A stretch of DNA of 41,331 bases from TMED13 sp042090305 (GTDB lineage Bacteria > Pseudomonadota > Alphaproteobacteria > Methylaequorales > Methylaequoraceae), in assembly GCA_042090305.1 (NCBI GenBank), contig JBELJQ010000015.1, positions 1-41,331 on the forward strand, given 5' to 3'. A program made the position numbers and the translations under genes. The notes below the pieces were generated by a model that ran no database searches, was not told the origin of the DNA, and saw nothing but the letters and a program-made list of their open reading frames with translations. Below, piece by piece: positions 27,352 to 34,543 of this stretch (the first letter of the stretch is position 1; each line of letters opens with the position of its first letter).

Positions 27352-28734
27352 TTAAATCATTTTTTTTGGTTCAGTTAATTCATCAAATTCTTTCTCACTG
27401 AGATACCCTGACTTTACTGCAGCCTCCTTAAGAGATATATCCTGTCTATAGGCTAATTTTGCAATTTCTGCCGACTTATCATATCCAATTTTAGGATTCA
27501 AAGCAGTTACTAGCATGAGGGAATTTTCAAGATTGCTACCAATATTTTTTTTGTTAACTTCTAGACCTATAATACATTTTTTTACAAAAGATTGAATGGA
27601 GTCACTAAGAAGTCCTATAGTTTTAAGAATTACAAAAATGATAAGCGTTTTATTTGCATTTAATTGAAAATGTCCCTGACTACACGCAATTGATGTTGAA
27701 AAGTGTAAGCCCATTAAATAAATACATACTTGAGCCATTGATTCGCATTGAGTTGGATTGACTTTTCCGGGCATTATAGATGAACCAGGTTCATTAGAGG
27801 GTAAAATTAACTCTCCTAGACCTGATCTAGGTCCTGAAGCTAAAAGTCTAATATCATTACAGATTTTGTAACAGGCTGTTGTGAGTGTATTTAATGAACC
27901 AGATAAATGTAATATTGGTTCGTGTGATGATAAAGATTCAAATTTATTTTCTGATTCTCGAAAAGGATAACCAGTTATCATTTGAACAGCTTTAATGAAA
28001 CCCGATATAAACTCTTTGGATGTATTAAGGCCAGTTCCAACAGCTGTTCCACCTTGCGCTAAGAAAAGAATTTCTTCCAAACTATTCTCTATTCTTTTTT
28101 TTGCATTTTCTATTTGTTTGATGAATGAACTAAATTCCTGACCTACTGATAAAGGTGTTGCATCTTGTAAATGTGTTCTTCCTACTTTAATTAAATTCGA
28201 GTATTTGTTTTTTTTTTTTTTTAATTCCTTTAACAATAAGTTTATACTTTTCACTAAATTTTCATTAACTTCGATAACTATAGCGATATGCATAGCTGTT
28301 GGAAAAGAATCATTAGAAGATTGTCCCATATTACAATGATCATTAGGGTGAATATTTTTGTATTCCCCTAACTTTGAACCTAGAGCTTCATTTGCATGAT
28401 TCGCAATTACTTCGTTTAAATTCATATTAGTTTGGGTGCCTGAACCAGTTTGCCAAACGCTTAAAGGAAATTCATCATCAAGTTTATTATCTATGATATT
28501 ATCACAGGCATCAATAATTTTTTCTCCCAATTTTTTTTCTAATTTACCTGTTGCAATATTACTTATCGCCGCTGCCTTCTTTTGAATTGCAAAAGCGTTT
28601 ATTAAAGCTTTGGGAATTTTTTCTTCGCCTACACAGAAATTTTCTAAACTTCTTTGTGTTTGGGCACCCCATAGTCTATCTTGAGGAACTTTCACCTTAC
28701 CAATACTGTCTTTTTCATTTCTAAACTTAGTCAT
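27352..28734 (-). CDS. fumC: Class II fumarate hydratase FumC
   Basis: FumC interconverts fumarate and malate in the TCA cycle. The 460-residue protein has the N-terminal DRLWGAQTQRSLENF, SGTQTNMNLNEVIANHA, GQSSNDSFPTAMHIA, GRTHLQDATPL, and the superfamily signature GSSIMPGKVNPTQCE with the catalytic serine loop. Class II enzymes have no iron-sulfur cluster. It shares one base with sspB, an association common in alphaproteobacteria. A 15-T run on the plus strand (28208-28222) encodes the KKKK stretch. Confidence 0.96.
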   Translation of the reverse strand: MTKFRNEKDSIGKVKVPQDRLWGAQTQRSLENFCVGEEKIPKALINAFAIQKKAAAISNIATGKLEKKLGEKIIDACDNIIDNKLDDEFPLSVWQTGSGTQTNMNLNEVIANHANEALGSKLGEYKNIHPNDHCNMGQSSNDSFPTAMHIAIVIEVNENLVKSINLLLKELKKKKNKYSNLIKVGRTHLQDATPLSVGQEFSSFIKQIENAKKRIENSLEEILFLAQGGTAVGTGLNTSKEFISGFIKAVQMITGYPFRESENKFESLSSHEPILHLSGSLNTLTTACYKICNDIRLLASGPRSGLGELILPSNEPGSSIMPGKVNPTQCESMAQVCIYLMGLHFSTSIACSQGHFQLNANKTLIIFVILKTIGLLSDSIQSFVKKCIIGLEVNKKNIGSNLENSLMLVTALNPKIGYDKSAEIAKLAYRQDISLKEAAVKSGYLSEKEFDELTEPKKMI

Positions 28735-29180
28735 TATTTTTTTCTAAAATCAGCTAATGTTACTATTTTTTCCTTAATATTTTTACTTTTTTTATTTGCA
28801 ATTTTTTTTGATTTGCCTTGTTCTTTTCTCAAATCCAATTGAATACTAAATTTAACAAATGGATCATAAAACTTTACGATAGAATCAAAGGGTATTTCAA
28901 GATTTTCTTTTACTTTATTGAACAATAGAGTCACTGAAAATTTTTTATCATTAACTTTTAGATTCCAATATTGATTTTGCAACACTACTGTCATCTCGCT
29001 AGGGTACTCATCTAAGAATTTTTTAGGAACAATAGCATCTTTCGATTTCGTCCTAAAAGTAATATAAAAACAATGATGTGATGAAATTTTTGATTTAGAC
29101 AGGTCCTTCAAAATTTCTTTAATAACATTTAAAATAGCTTTATTTATTCTTTTGCCGTAATCTATGTAAATTTTTTCCAT
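28734..29180 (-). CDS. sspB: SspB-like ClpXP adaptor protein
   Basis: The 148-residue protein has the SspB fold: N-terminal DYGKRINKAILNVIKEILKD, the FYITFRTKSKDAIVPKKFL strand, TVVLQNQYWNLKV, FSVTLLFNKVKENLEIPFDS and FYDPFVKFSIQLD. After residue 115 comes a Lys-rich linker and then VTLADFRKK, matching the short ClpX-binding tail (XB motif) of SspB proteins. SspB tethers ssrA-tagged proteins to ClpXP. The gene overlaps fumC by one base. Confidence 0.88.
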   Translation of the reverse strand: MEKIYIDYGKRINKAILNVIKEILKDLSKSKISSHHCFYITFRTKSKDAIVPKKFLDEYPSEMTVVLQNQYWNLKVNDKKFSVTLLFNKVKENLEIPFDSIVKFYDPFVKFSIQLDLRKEQGKSKKIANKKSKNIKEKIVTLADFRKK

Positions 29181-29230
29181 TTTTGAAGTTTCATTTTATC
29201 AAATAATTAATTCTTTTTAAAGGTTCATAA

Positions 29231-29311
29231 TTAATAAAAAATAGCTGGAGTCATAAAAAAAATAAAAAACAACATTATTATGTAAATAACTAATCTGAAA
29301 AACTCATACAT
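29231..29311 (-). CDS. Possible 26-residue hydrophobic mini-protein
   Basis: A reading frame of 26 codons starts five bases after the stop of the upstream membrane protein gene. The product MYEFFRLVIYIIMLFFIFFM plus six residues is one membrane helix with a short charged start. Spacing fits an operon gene, but an AT-rich sequence makes short hydrophobic frames easily by chance, and no clear ribosome binding site is seen. Function unknown. Confidence 0.25.
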   Translation of the reverse strand: MYEFFRLVIYIIMLFFIFFMTPAIFY

Positions 29312-29316
29312 ATTTA

Positions 29317-29706
29317 TTAAAGTAAATTAGTTAAGTATTTGTGAATAAAATAACCTATAACTAATATTAATATACCAGATAAATATGTTTGAATAAAATT
29401 TAAGTTTAGGTGTTTCGAAAATATAAATGGAACAAAAAAAAGTAAAGATATTGGCACACCAATAAAAATACTTTTTGCAAATACCACTGTTTTTTCAAAA
29501 TTTTTATGCTCTAGGTATGAAAAAAGTATTGTTATCAAACTTGCAATTGGTAATGAGATCAGAAACCCAGCTAGCACCGGCTTTTTAAAGGACATCCAAC
29601 TTGTTAATGAAATCAATATAGAAGAGACTACTACTTTAAGGATAAATAACAAATTATCAGCCGAAAAAGTTTTTAATTTTTGATATTGGGTTTCTAAGCG
29701 GTTCAT
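29317..29706 (-). CDS. Small four-helix membrane protein, DUF3147-like
   Basis: This 129-residue protein has four predicted membrane helices (about residues 18-36, 43-65, 75-96 and 104-126) joined by short loops. The topology and the pattern PVLAGFLISLPIASLI resemble the DUF3147 family, whose function is unknown. The start overlaps the end of a 57-codon gene by 50 bases, so the two may be translationally coupled. No enzymatic motif is visible. Confidence 0.65.
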   Translation of the reverse strand: MNRLETQYQKLKTFSADNLLFILKVVVSSILISLTSWMSFKKPVLAGFLISLPIASLITILFSYLEHKNFEKTVVFAKSIFIGVPISLLFFVPFIFSKHLNLNFIQTYLSGILILVIGYFIHKYLTNLL

Positions 29707-29830
29707 AGACTCGGTCTATAAACTCTATATGGTCAGATAATTTCTTTTCTAACTTATTAACTGACTTTTGAAGTTTATCTATCTTCGCTTCAAGAACCTC
29801 AATTTTTTCAGTATTATTTTCTTTTTTCAT
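29657..29830 (-). CDS. Small coiled-coil protein of 57 residues
   Basis: This frame starts with an ATG at 29830 and ends with TGA at 29657. The product begins MKKENNTEKIEVLEAKIDKL and continues with a heptad-like Leu/Ile pattern to about residue 32, then HIEFIDRVYEPLRNPISKIK and a Phe-rich end. The amphipathic heptads and the Pro-containing second half look like selected sequence rather than chance. It overlaps the four-helix membrane protein gene by 50 bases in another frame. Function unknown; it may tether or pair with that protein. Confidence 0.6.
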   Translation of the reverse strand: MKKENNTEKIEVLEAKIDKLQKSVNKLEKKLSDHIEFIDRVYEPLRNPISKIKNFFG

Positions 29831-29880
29831 TAATATAACTTAGTAACTTTTATGCTTTAGTAAACAACTTTTAGTAAATT

Positions 29881-30036
29881 TTAAGTTTTTATTTTTGACT
29901 TAAGAGTATATTTTTTTGAAAAAAAATCAGGAAATTCTTTTGGTTCTTTGCTTTTTGAAAAGATTAAATAAACAAGTATTAATATTGAAAACAAAATATT
30001 TGAGTAAATAAAAAATTTAAAAAGTAATGAAAGCAT
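29881..30036 (-). CDS. Small single-helix membrane protein of 51 residues
   Basis: This frame runs from an ATG at 30036 to TAA at 29881. The product has one membrane helix (about residues 5-27, rich in Leu, Ile and Phe) followed by SKSKEPKEFPDFFSKKYTLK, a basic tail with Pro and aromatic residues. Inside-positive tail residues suggest the C-terminus is cytoplasmic. It lies 35 bp after the start-side end of nothing else on its strand except the metallohydrolase gene, whose stop is 35 bp upstream. Function unknown. Confidence 0.5.
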   Translation of the reverse strand: MLSLLFKFFIYSNILFSILILVYLIFSKSKEPKEFPDFFSKKYTLKSKIKT

Positions 30037-30070
30037 ATATTAATAACGTCTATATGCTAGAAATGTTAAA

Positions 30071-30991
30071 TTATTCCCATTCTAATTCTGTATAAACCTT
30101 CGTGACATTAGATGGATGGTAAATATTATAAAGTAACCAAGATTCTTTATTTTCATTTGAAATTCCACTTAAAGCTTCATTCAATGAAGCATTATTCTGA
30201 TGATAATTTCTTATTTGATTAATTAGTCTATTAAAATAATTTAACATTGGTGTAATTGCTTCCTTTTTTCGTTTTACAGGCCCATGTCCAGGTATAATCA
30301 ATTCGATATCAATATCTTGAGTGATTTCTAAATTTTTTTTCCAACCTTTTACGCTTGCTCGAATCGATGGAATTCTTTTGACAAAAATATTTTCTGACCA
30401 GAAAGTTTTTGTATTTTTATCGTAGATAGATAAATCATTATCTGTATGACCGCTTTGCCACGCACGAATATCAACTATTCTTTCTCCAAGATCTATGGAA
30501 AGAACTTTGTTAATACTTACCTTTTTTGTAACTTTAAACCTTTTAAATTCTTTGATTGATTTATCCTTAGTATTTGTAAATTGAAGACTTTTATAAAATT
30601 CAAAATTATTATCCAGGGATCTTTGCAATTTTTCATGTCCAATAATTAAGGTTTTATTATTAATAAAGATATTTGTACCAAAATAGTGATCAGGATGTGA
30701 ATGAGTAATTACAACATGTGAAATAGGTAAGTCGGAAATTTGTTTAATTTTCTGTTTTAATAACTCCCCAATTTTAGGGCTACCACCAGTATCTATAACT
30801 AAAATAGATTTTTTACCTATAATAAAACCAATATTTGCAATATCACCAAAGTTTTTTGGATTAGCGTCTTGTTGTTTTCCATAGTGTACGTAGATGTTTT
30901 CAGCAACCTCATCGATATTAAAGCTAAAGGATTTTGTTGCAAAAATACTAATAATTAATAATAGTAAAAAATCTAATTTTTTTAATTTCAT
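30071..30991 (-). CDS. Exported metallo-beta-lactamase-fold hydrolase, quinoprotein-relay type
   Basis: The 306-residue protein has a signal peptide (about residues 1-23) and the metallo-beta-lactamase fold. Zinc residues seen are H97, H99, D101 and H102 in THSHPDHYFG, H182 in QSGHTDND and H236 in IPGHGPVK. The general layout (ADNIG-like start, GHTDxDL, PGHGP) resembles the SoxH/quinoprotein-relay zinc hydrolases that accompany periplasmic dehydrogenases. Where relatives carry GDLVF with a bridging Asp, this one has SENIF, so E200 replaces it. It is divergent from the TupA-like gene across 36 bp. The substrate is unknown. Confidence 0.8.
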   Translation of the reverse strand: MKLKKLDFLLLLIISIFATKSFSFNIDEVAENIYVHYGKQQDANPKNFGDIANIGFIIGKKSILVIDTGGSPKIGELLKQKIKQISDLPISHVVITHSHPDHYFGTNIFINNKTLIIGHEKLQRSLDNNFEFYKSLQFTNTKDKSIKEFKRFKVTKKVSINKVLSIDLGERIVDIRAWQSGHTDNDLSIYDKNTKTFWSENIFVKRIPSIRASVKGWKKNLEITQDIDIELIIPGHGPVKRKKEAITPMLNYFNRLINQIRNYHQNNASLNEALSGISNENKESWLLYNIYHPSNVTKVYTELEWE

Positions 30992-31027
30992 TTTATACCT
31001 TTAAAAATTTTAGAATGTTTACTTTAT

Positions 31028-31834
31028 ATGATTATCAAATTTTTTAAATTATTATTAATTTTACTGCTTTTCGAAAATGCTTGTTCAAAAGATTTCTTAA
31101 TTTTACAATCTACAACTTCAACTAGAGATTCAGGGCTATATGATTATTTACTTCCAGAATTCTATGATAAATTTAAAATTGAGGTAAGAGTTGTTGCAGT
31201 TGGAACAGGTCAAGCTATTAAAAATGCTGAAAATTGCGATGCTGATCTTTTAATTACGCATCACAAAGAATCTGAAATAGAATTGGTAAGAAATGGATTT
31301 GGTCTATTTAGAAAGGAATTTATGTACAATGACTATGTACTAGTAGGACCAAAAAAAGATCCATATTTTTTAAAGGGAAATTCATCAATAGAGAGCGCTT
31401 TAAAAAAAATTTATGATAATAAACTTTTATTCATATCGAGAGGTGATGATAGCGGTACTAATAAAAAAGAGTTAAGTCTTTGGAAATCTATAAATAAAAT
31501 ACCGGTTCCGAAAAATAATAAGTGGTACTTATCAGTCGGACAAGGGATGGGAGCTTCATTAAATGTTGCCATAAATAAAAATGCCTACCTAATAACTGAT
31601 AGAGCAACATGGATAAGTTTTAAGAATAAAGCTGAACATGATATTTTAGTAGAAAATGAACCATTATTATACAATTTTTATGGGCTTATTCCGATCAGCA
31701 AAAAAAAATGTCCTAATGTAAAAGAGGAATTAGTTAATATTTTTACAAATTGGCTATTACATAAAAAAACTAAAGAGAAAATAAATTCATATACATTAAA
31801 CAATCAACAATTATTCTTTTCTGTAAAAAATTAA
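31028..31834 (+). CDS. TupA-like anion-binding lipoprotein (tungstate ABC transporter type)
   Basis: The 268-residue protein has a signal peptide ending in ENAC (possible lipobox, C19) and the TupA pattern: LQSTTSTRDSGLYDYLLPEF, then VVAVGTGQAIKNAENCDADL, FMYNDYVLVGP, SRGDDSGTNKKELSLW, and YLSVGQGMGASLNVA. The TTST and SRGDDSGT segments are those that hold the oxyanion in the tungstate-binding family. No permease or ATPase gene lies next to it, so it either uses a transporter elsewhere or has another job. It starts a forward run that goes on to the Cys- and Met-rich proteins. Confidence 0.85.
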   Translation: MIIKFFKLLLILLLFENACSKDFLILQSTTSTRDSGLYDYLLPEFYDKFKIEVRVVAVGTGQAIKNAENCDADLLITHHKESEIELVRNGFGLFRKEFMYNDYVLVGPKKDPYFLKGNSSIESALKKIYDNKLLFISRGDDSGTNKKELSLWKSINKIPVPKNNKWYLSVGQGMGASLNVAINKNAYLITDRATWISFKNKAEHDILVENEPLLYNFYGLIPISKKKCPNVKEELVNIFTNWLLHKKTKEKINSYTLNNQQLFFSVKN

Positions 31835-31877
31835 ATATATTTTGAGAATATTCATAATTTTATGATAAGTTGAGTCA

Positions 31878-32171
31878 ATGTTTTTTAGAAGTGTAAGTCT
31901 CATATTATTCTATTTGCTAAGTTTTCAAATTGCAGATACCTCGTCTATAAAAATTATTGATAGCAATATTTGTAAATCTGATGAAAAAAGTGACGAAAAA
32001 AAAGATTGTGAGATCGAATGTCTAAGTGAAATTTCAAAAGATATTCTTTTTTCTTCAAAAATATCTAGTGTGTTTTTAATATTAAATTCACAATCTAATA
32101 ATGAATATTTTTTCAAAATAAAAATTGAAATTGAACCTAAATTTAATTCTCCACCTCATCTTCTAGTTTAA
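31878..32171 (+). CDS. Small exported cysteine-containing protein, unknown
   Basis: The 97-residue protein starts with a signal-like helix (FFRSVSLILFYLLSFQIADT) and carries three cysteines close together, C32, C44 and C48, in a Lys/Asp/Glu-rich segment, and ends in PPHLLV. I do not recognise it with certainty; the size, the exported Cys pair (CEIEC) and the Pro-rich end are reminiscent of DUF2946-type copper-tolerance proteins. It lies 44 bp after the TupA-like gene and 34 bp before the Met-rich barrel gene, so the three are probably one operon. Confidence 0.6.
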   Translation: MFFRSVSLILFYLLSFQIADTSSIKIIDSNICKSDEKSDEKKDCEIECLSEISKDILFSSKISSVFLILNSQSNNEYFFKIKIEIEPKFNSPPHLLV

Positions 32172-32205
32172 TTAAATCAAATAAAATTTTAAACAGGAGA
32201 AAATT

Positions 32206-33234
32206 ATGTATTACTTTTTGCTAATACTTTTAGCATTGTTAAATAATTCAGCTTATGCAAACAAAGTCAGTTTCCCAGATTCTCACGCACCAATTTCTGT
32301 GATGGCGGATCATACACATAAGAAAAATGAAATTATGCTTTCATATAGATTTATGAATATGAATATGAATAAACTTTATTATGGAAACAATGAAATTTCA
32401 ATCAATGAGACAATGTCAACACCAAACGGAGCTTCAAATGGAAGTGGAACATATATGAACGCGCCTACATTAATGAATATGGATATGCATATGTTAGGAT
32501 TTATGTTTGCACCTACTGATTCAATTACTTTAATGTTAATGAATAGTTATAATCAAAAGGAAATGACGCAACAAAGAATGGCTGGAGCAGGTGGATCAAA
32601 ATTTGATGTAAATTCAAGTGGCTTTGGAGACGTTAAATTAAGTGCTCTTTTAAGTACAAATGATAATAGAGATTGGAAAAACCATATTGCGTTTGGTTTA
32701 AGCTTTCCAACAGGTAGTATAGATGTTAGAGATAGAACGCCAGTATCAAATAGTTCTAGATTAGGTTACAATATGCAAAATGGAACAGGAACTTATGACT
32801 CATATTTACTTTTTAACAACATAAATATATTTGGAAAAATTAGGGTTGGAGAGCAGATTTTTTTTAAGACTCCAATATCAGGAAAAAATAAAAATAGTTA
32901 TAAATATGGTAATGATTTTAGCTTTAAATTTTGGTCATCTTATAGAGTAATTGATCAAATAAGCACCTCTCTTAATTTAAATTATAAATATAAAGGTAAG
33001 ATCAAAGGTACCGATGATGAAATGAATAAACGAATGAGTCCCGCTATGGACTCTCACAATCATGGCTATCAAAAGGTTAACTTAGGAATTGGACTTAATT
33101 TTATAAATCATGAAGAATTCTTTCATAATCATAGATTAGGATTTGAATTTATCATTCCATTGTACCAAAAGTATAACGGTATTCAAATGGCAGACAACTT
33201 CAGTTTAGTTGCTGGATGGCAATATAGCTTTTGA
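32206..33234 (+). CDS. Methionine-rich outer-membrane beta-barrel protein
   Basis: The 342-residue protein has a signal peptide (cleavage after SAYA), an N-terminal APISVMADHTHKKNEIMLSY, clustered methionines at 50-54 (MNMNM) and 91-96 (NMDMHM), alternating beta-strand patterns, and a terminal aromatic residue (WQYSF) as in outer-membrane barrels. It matches the general form of the transporter-like proteins related to the phenol-degradation MetA group (PF13557-like) that often lie by copper genes. Metal handling is inference from the Met and His pattern (HAPI, ADHTHK, DSHNHG). A strong AGGAGA lies five bases before the ATG. Confidence 0.75.
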   Translation: MYYFLLILLALLNNSAYANKVSFPDSHAPISVMADHTHKKNEIMLSYRFMNMNMNKLYYGNNEISINETMSTPNGASNGSGTYMNAPTLMNMDMHMLGFMFAPTDSITLMLMNSYNQKEMTQQRMAGAGGSKFDVNSSGFGDVKLSALLSTNDNRDWKNHIAFGLSFPTGSIDVRDRTPVSNSSRLGYNMQNGTGTYDSYLLFNNINIFGKIRVGEQIFFKTPISGKNKNSYKYGNDFSFKFWSSYRVIDQISTSLNLNYKYKGKIKGTDDEMNKRMSPAMDSHNHGYQKVNLGIGLNFINHEEFFHNHRLGFEFIIPLYQKYNGIQMADNFSLVAGWQYSF

Positions 33235-33293
33235 TAAAATTGTTTCTCACTAAACTTATTGAAATATCACTTTAATGGTTTAAATAAATATAG

Positions 33294-33830
33294 ATGAAAT
33301 CAAAAAAACTCTTTAATTTATCCCTGCTATTTCTAAGTCTTACACTATTTAGCTCTAATGTTACATGCGAGGAAATCAATTCATGGAGTCAACTTGTGCG
33401 AAAGGGGGATAAGTTTTTTAAAAAATCAGATAACACCCCTTTTACTGGAACTTTAAGAAATTTTTTTCCATCAGGCTCTATTTCCTTAATAGATAACTTT
33501 AAGGACGGTAAACAACATGGAGAATTTAAAAGTTTTCATGAAAATGGTAAATTATCAATGAAAGGTGTTTTTAAGGATGGTTTGCAACATGGTGAGTGGA
33601 CCGAATACCATAATAACGGAACCCTATATTGGAAATTATTTTATAATAATGGTGTAGAAAAAGATGGATTATTTAGGATGTTTCATAGTAATGGCAGAAT
33701 CATGTCTGAAGTAACATACGGTAATGGCAAACCAGTTTCTAACTGGGTATATTTTGATGAAAATGGCAAAAAAGAAAGGATTGATATATACCAGAACGGT
33801 AAATTTTTCTATGAAAAACATCTCAAGTAA
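33294..33830 (+). CDS. Exported MORN-repeat (YwqK-like) protein
   Basis: The 178-residue protein has a signal peptide (about residues 1-26) and five to six MORN_2 repeats of about 23 residues with the pattern xxFHENGKLSMKGVFKDGLQ and HGEWTEYHNNGTLYW. Such repeats form beta-rich sheets and occur in envelope proteins of unknown function; the database name YwqK antitoxin is historic and gives no function here. It follows the barrel gene after 59 bp and may share its transcript. Confidence 0.8.
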   Translation: MKSKKLFNLSLLFLSLTLFSSNVTCEEINSWSQLVRKGDKFFKKSDNTPFTGTLRNFFPSGSISLIDNFKDGKQHGEFKSFHENGKLSMKGVFKDGLQHGEWTEYHNNGTLYWKLFYNNGVEKDGLFRMFHSNGRIMSEVTYGNGKPVSNWVYFDENGKKERIDIYQNGKFFYEKHLK

Positions 33831-33891
33831 TTTTAAACTAATCCTTGCTATTACTTTTTAACAGACCAACATATATACCTTAACCATTTTG

Positions 33892-33903
33892 AAGGAGGTG
33901 ATC
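33892..33903 (+). promoter_or_regulatory. Exceptionally long Shine-Dalgarno sequence
   Basis: AAGGAGGTGATC is fully complementary over 12 bases to the known 3' end of bacterial 16S rRNA (GATCACCTCCTT). It ends two bases before an ATG at 33906; the GGAGG core is about ten bases from that ATG. No other gene in the window has anything close to this match. Confidence 0.7.
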
Positions 33904-33905
33904 TG

Positions 33906-33980
33906 ATGTCTAGTATTATTAATTTTATTCAAACCAATTTATTTAGCTTTTTATCAGAGCGACCTTTGATATCGAGTTAG
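33906..33980 (+). CDS. 24-residue mini-protein or leader peptide
   Basis: An ATG follows the 12-base Shine-Dalgarno sequence, and 24 codons later comes TAG. The product is MSSIINFIQTNLFSFLSERP plus LISS: a short amphipathic or hydrophobic segment with a polar end. Two small hairpins (GATATC repeats at 33968-33985 and an ATTAGT/ACTAAT stem) and a strong terminator follow. Together these describe a transcript of about 150 bases with one mini-gene. Function unknown; it could be a small membrane-active peptide or a dual-function RNA. Without the ribosome site I would not call it. Confidence 0.5.
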   Translation: MSSIINFIQTNLFSFLSERPLISS

Positions 33981-34014
33981 ATATCACAATTAGTTTGAAA
34001 AATACTAATACGGG

Positions 34015-34035
34015 AAGGGGGCTTGCCCCCTTTTT
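34015..34035 (+). terminator. Rho-independent terminator of the mini-gene
   Basis: A seven-base-pair stem AAGGGGG / CCCCCTT with a CTTG loop is followed by a T-run in the plus direction. It ends transcription from the mini-gene and perhaps the upstream MORN gene. On the minus strand the T-run is only two bases, so it is mainly one-directional. Confidence 0.85.
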
Positions 34036-34044
34036 CCTTTAATT

Positions 34045-34067
34045 AAAAAAGTCACCATAAGACTATT
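34045..34067 (-). terminator. Possible weak terminator of cspA
   Basis: On the minus strand an AGTC / GACT stem with a seven-base loop is followed by TTTTTT. It lies about 45 bases after the cspA stop. The stem is short, so the call is tentative. Confidence 0.35.
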
Positions 34068-34111
34068 CCTAAATTAATTGAGGATGGAACTTGATTATAA
34101 CTTAGGAGCTA

Positions 34112-34315
34112 CTAGTCGATTTTAAGATTTTCGGCTGCAAACTTCCCTTTATTTTCAACAACTTCAAAGGAAATTTTTTGGCCTTCTGTCAATGATTTTA
34201 TACCGGATTTTTCTAAAGCCGTGTAATGAACAAACACATCCTTCTCACCGTCATCAGGTGCGATAAATCCGTACCCTTTATTTTCATTAAACCATTTAAC
34301 TGTACCAGTCTTCAT
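34112..34315 (-). CDS. cspA: Cold-shock protein, CspA family
   Basis: The 67-residue protein is one cold-shock domain with the nucleic-acid motifs KGYGFIAP (RNP1, residues 13-20) and VFVHYTAL (RNP2, about 27-34). It binds single-stranded RNA and DNA and melts RNA structure. The long upstream non-coding stretch and an inverted repeat at 34357-34404 fit a structured leader, as known for cold-shock mRNAs. The gene stands alone, with divergent genes on the right side. Whether it is cold-induced cannot be told. Confidence 0.95.
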   Translation of the reverse strand: MKTGTVKWFNENKGYGFIAPDDGEKDVFVHYTALEKSGIKSLTEGQKISFEVVENKGKFAAENLKID

Positions 34316-34356
34316 ATTTACTCCTAATTATATCAGAAAAAATTCTGAGTTATACA

Positions 34357-34404
34357 TTGGTAATAAAGACTTAAGCAACAGAAAAGCGTAAACTCAATTA
34401 CCAA
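34357..34404 (-). promoter_or_regulatory. Inverted repeat in the cspA leader
   Basis: TTGGTAAT (34357-34364) and ATTACCAA (34397-34404) are exact reverse complements separated by 32 bases. They lie 42-89 bases upstream of the cspA start codon, in what should be its 5' untranslated region. A stem here could act as part of a thermosensing leader; this is inference. Confidence 0.35.
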
Positions 34405-34543
34405 CGCAAAACTACAATACATTGAAATGAACGAAAAAAATAGATTTTTTTTAAATAAATTGAATTCAACAATTTTTTTGTTAATTTTATGACTTACATT
34501 GAATTTTAAATTAAAGCTTTGTTGATTAAGTACAACTCAGATA

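Noticed and set aside
31925..32116. 63-codon minus-strand frame opposite the Cys-containing protein gene
   Set aside because: The plus-strand frame has a signal peptide and operon spacing; the minus frame is its shadow.
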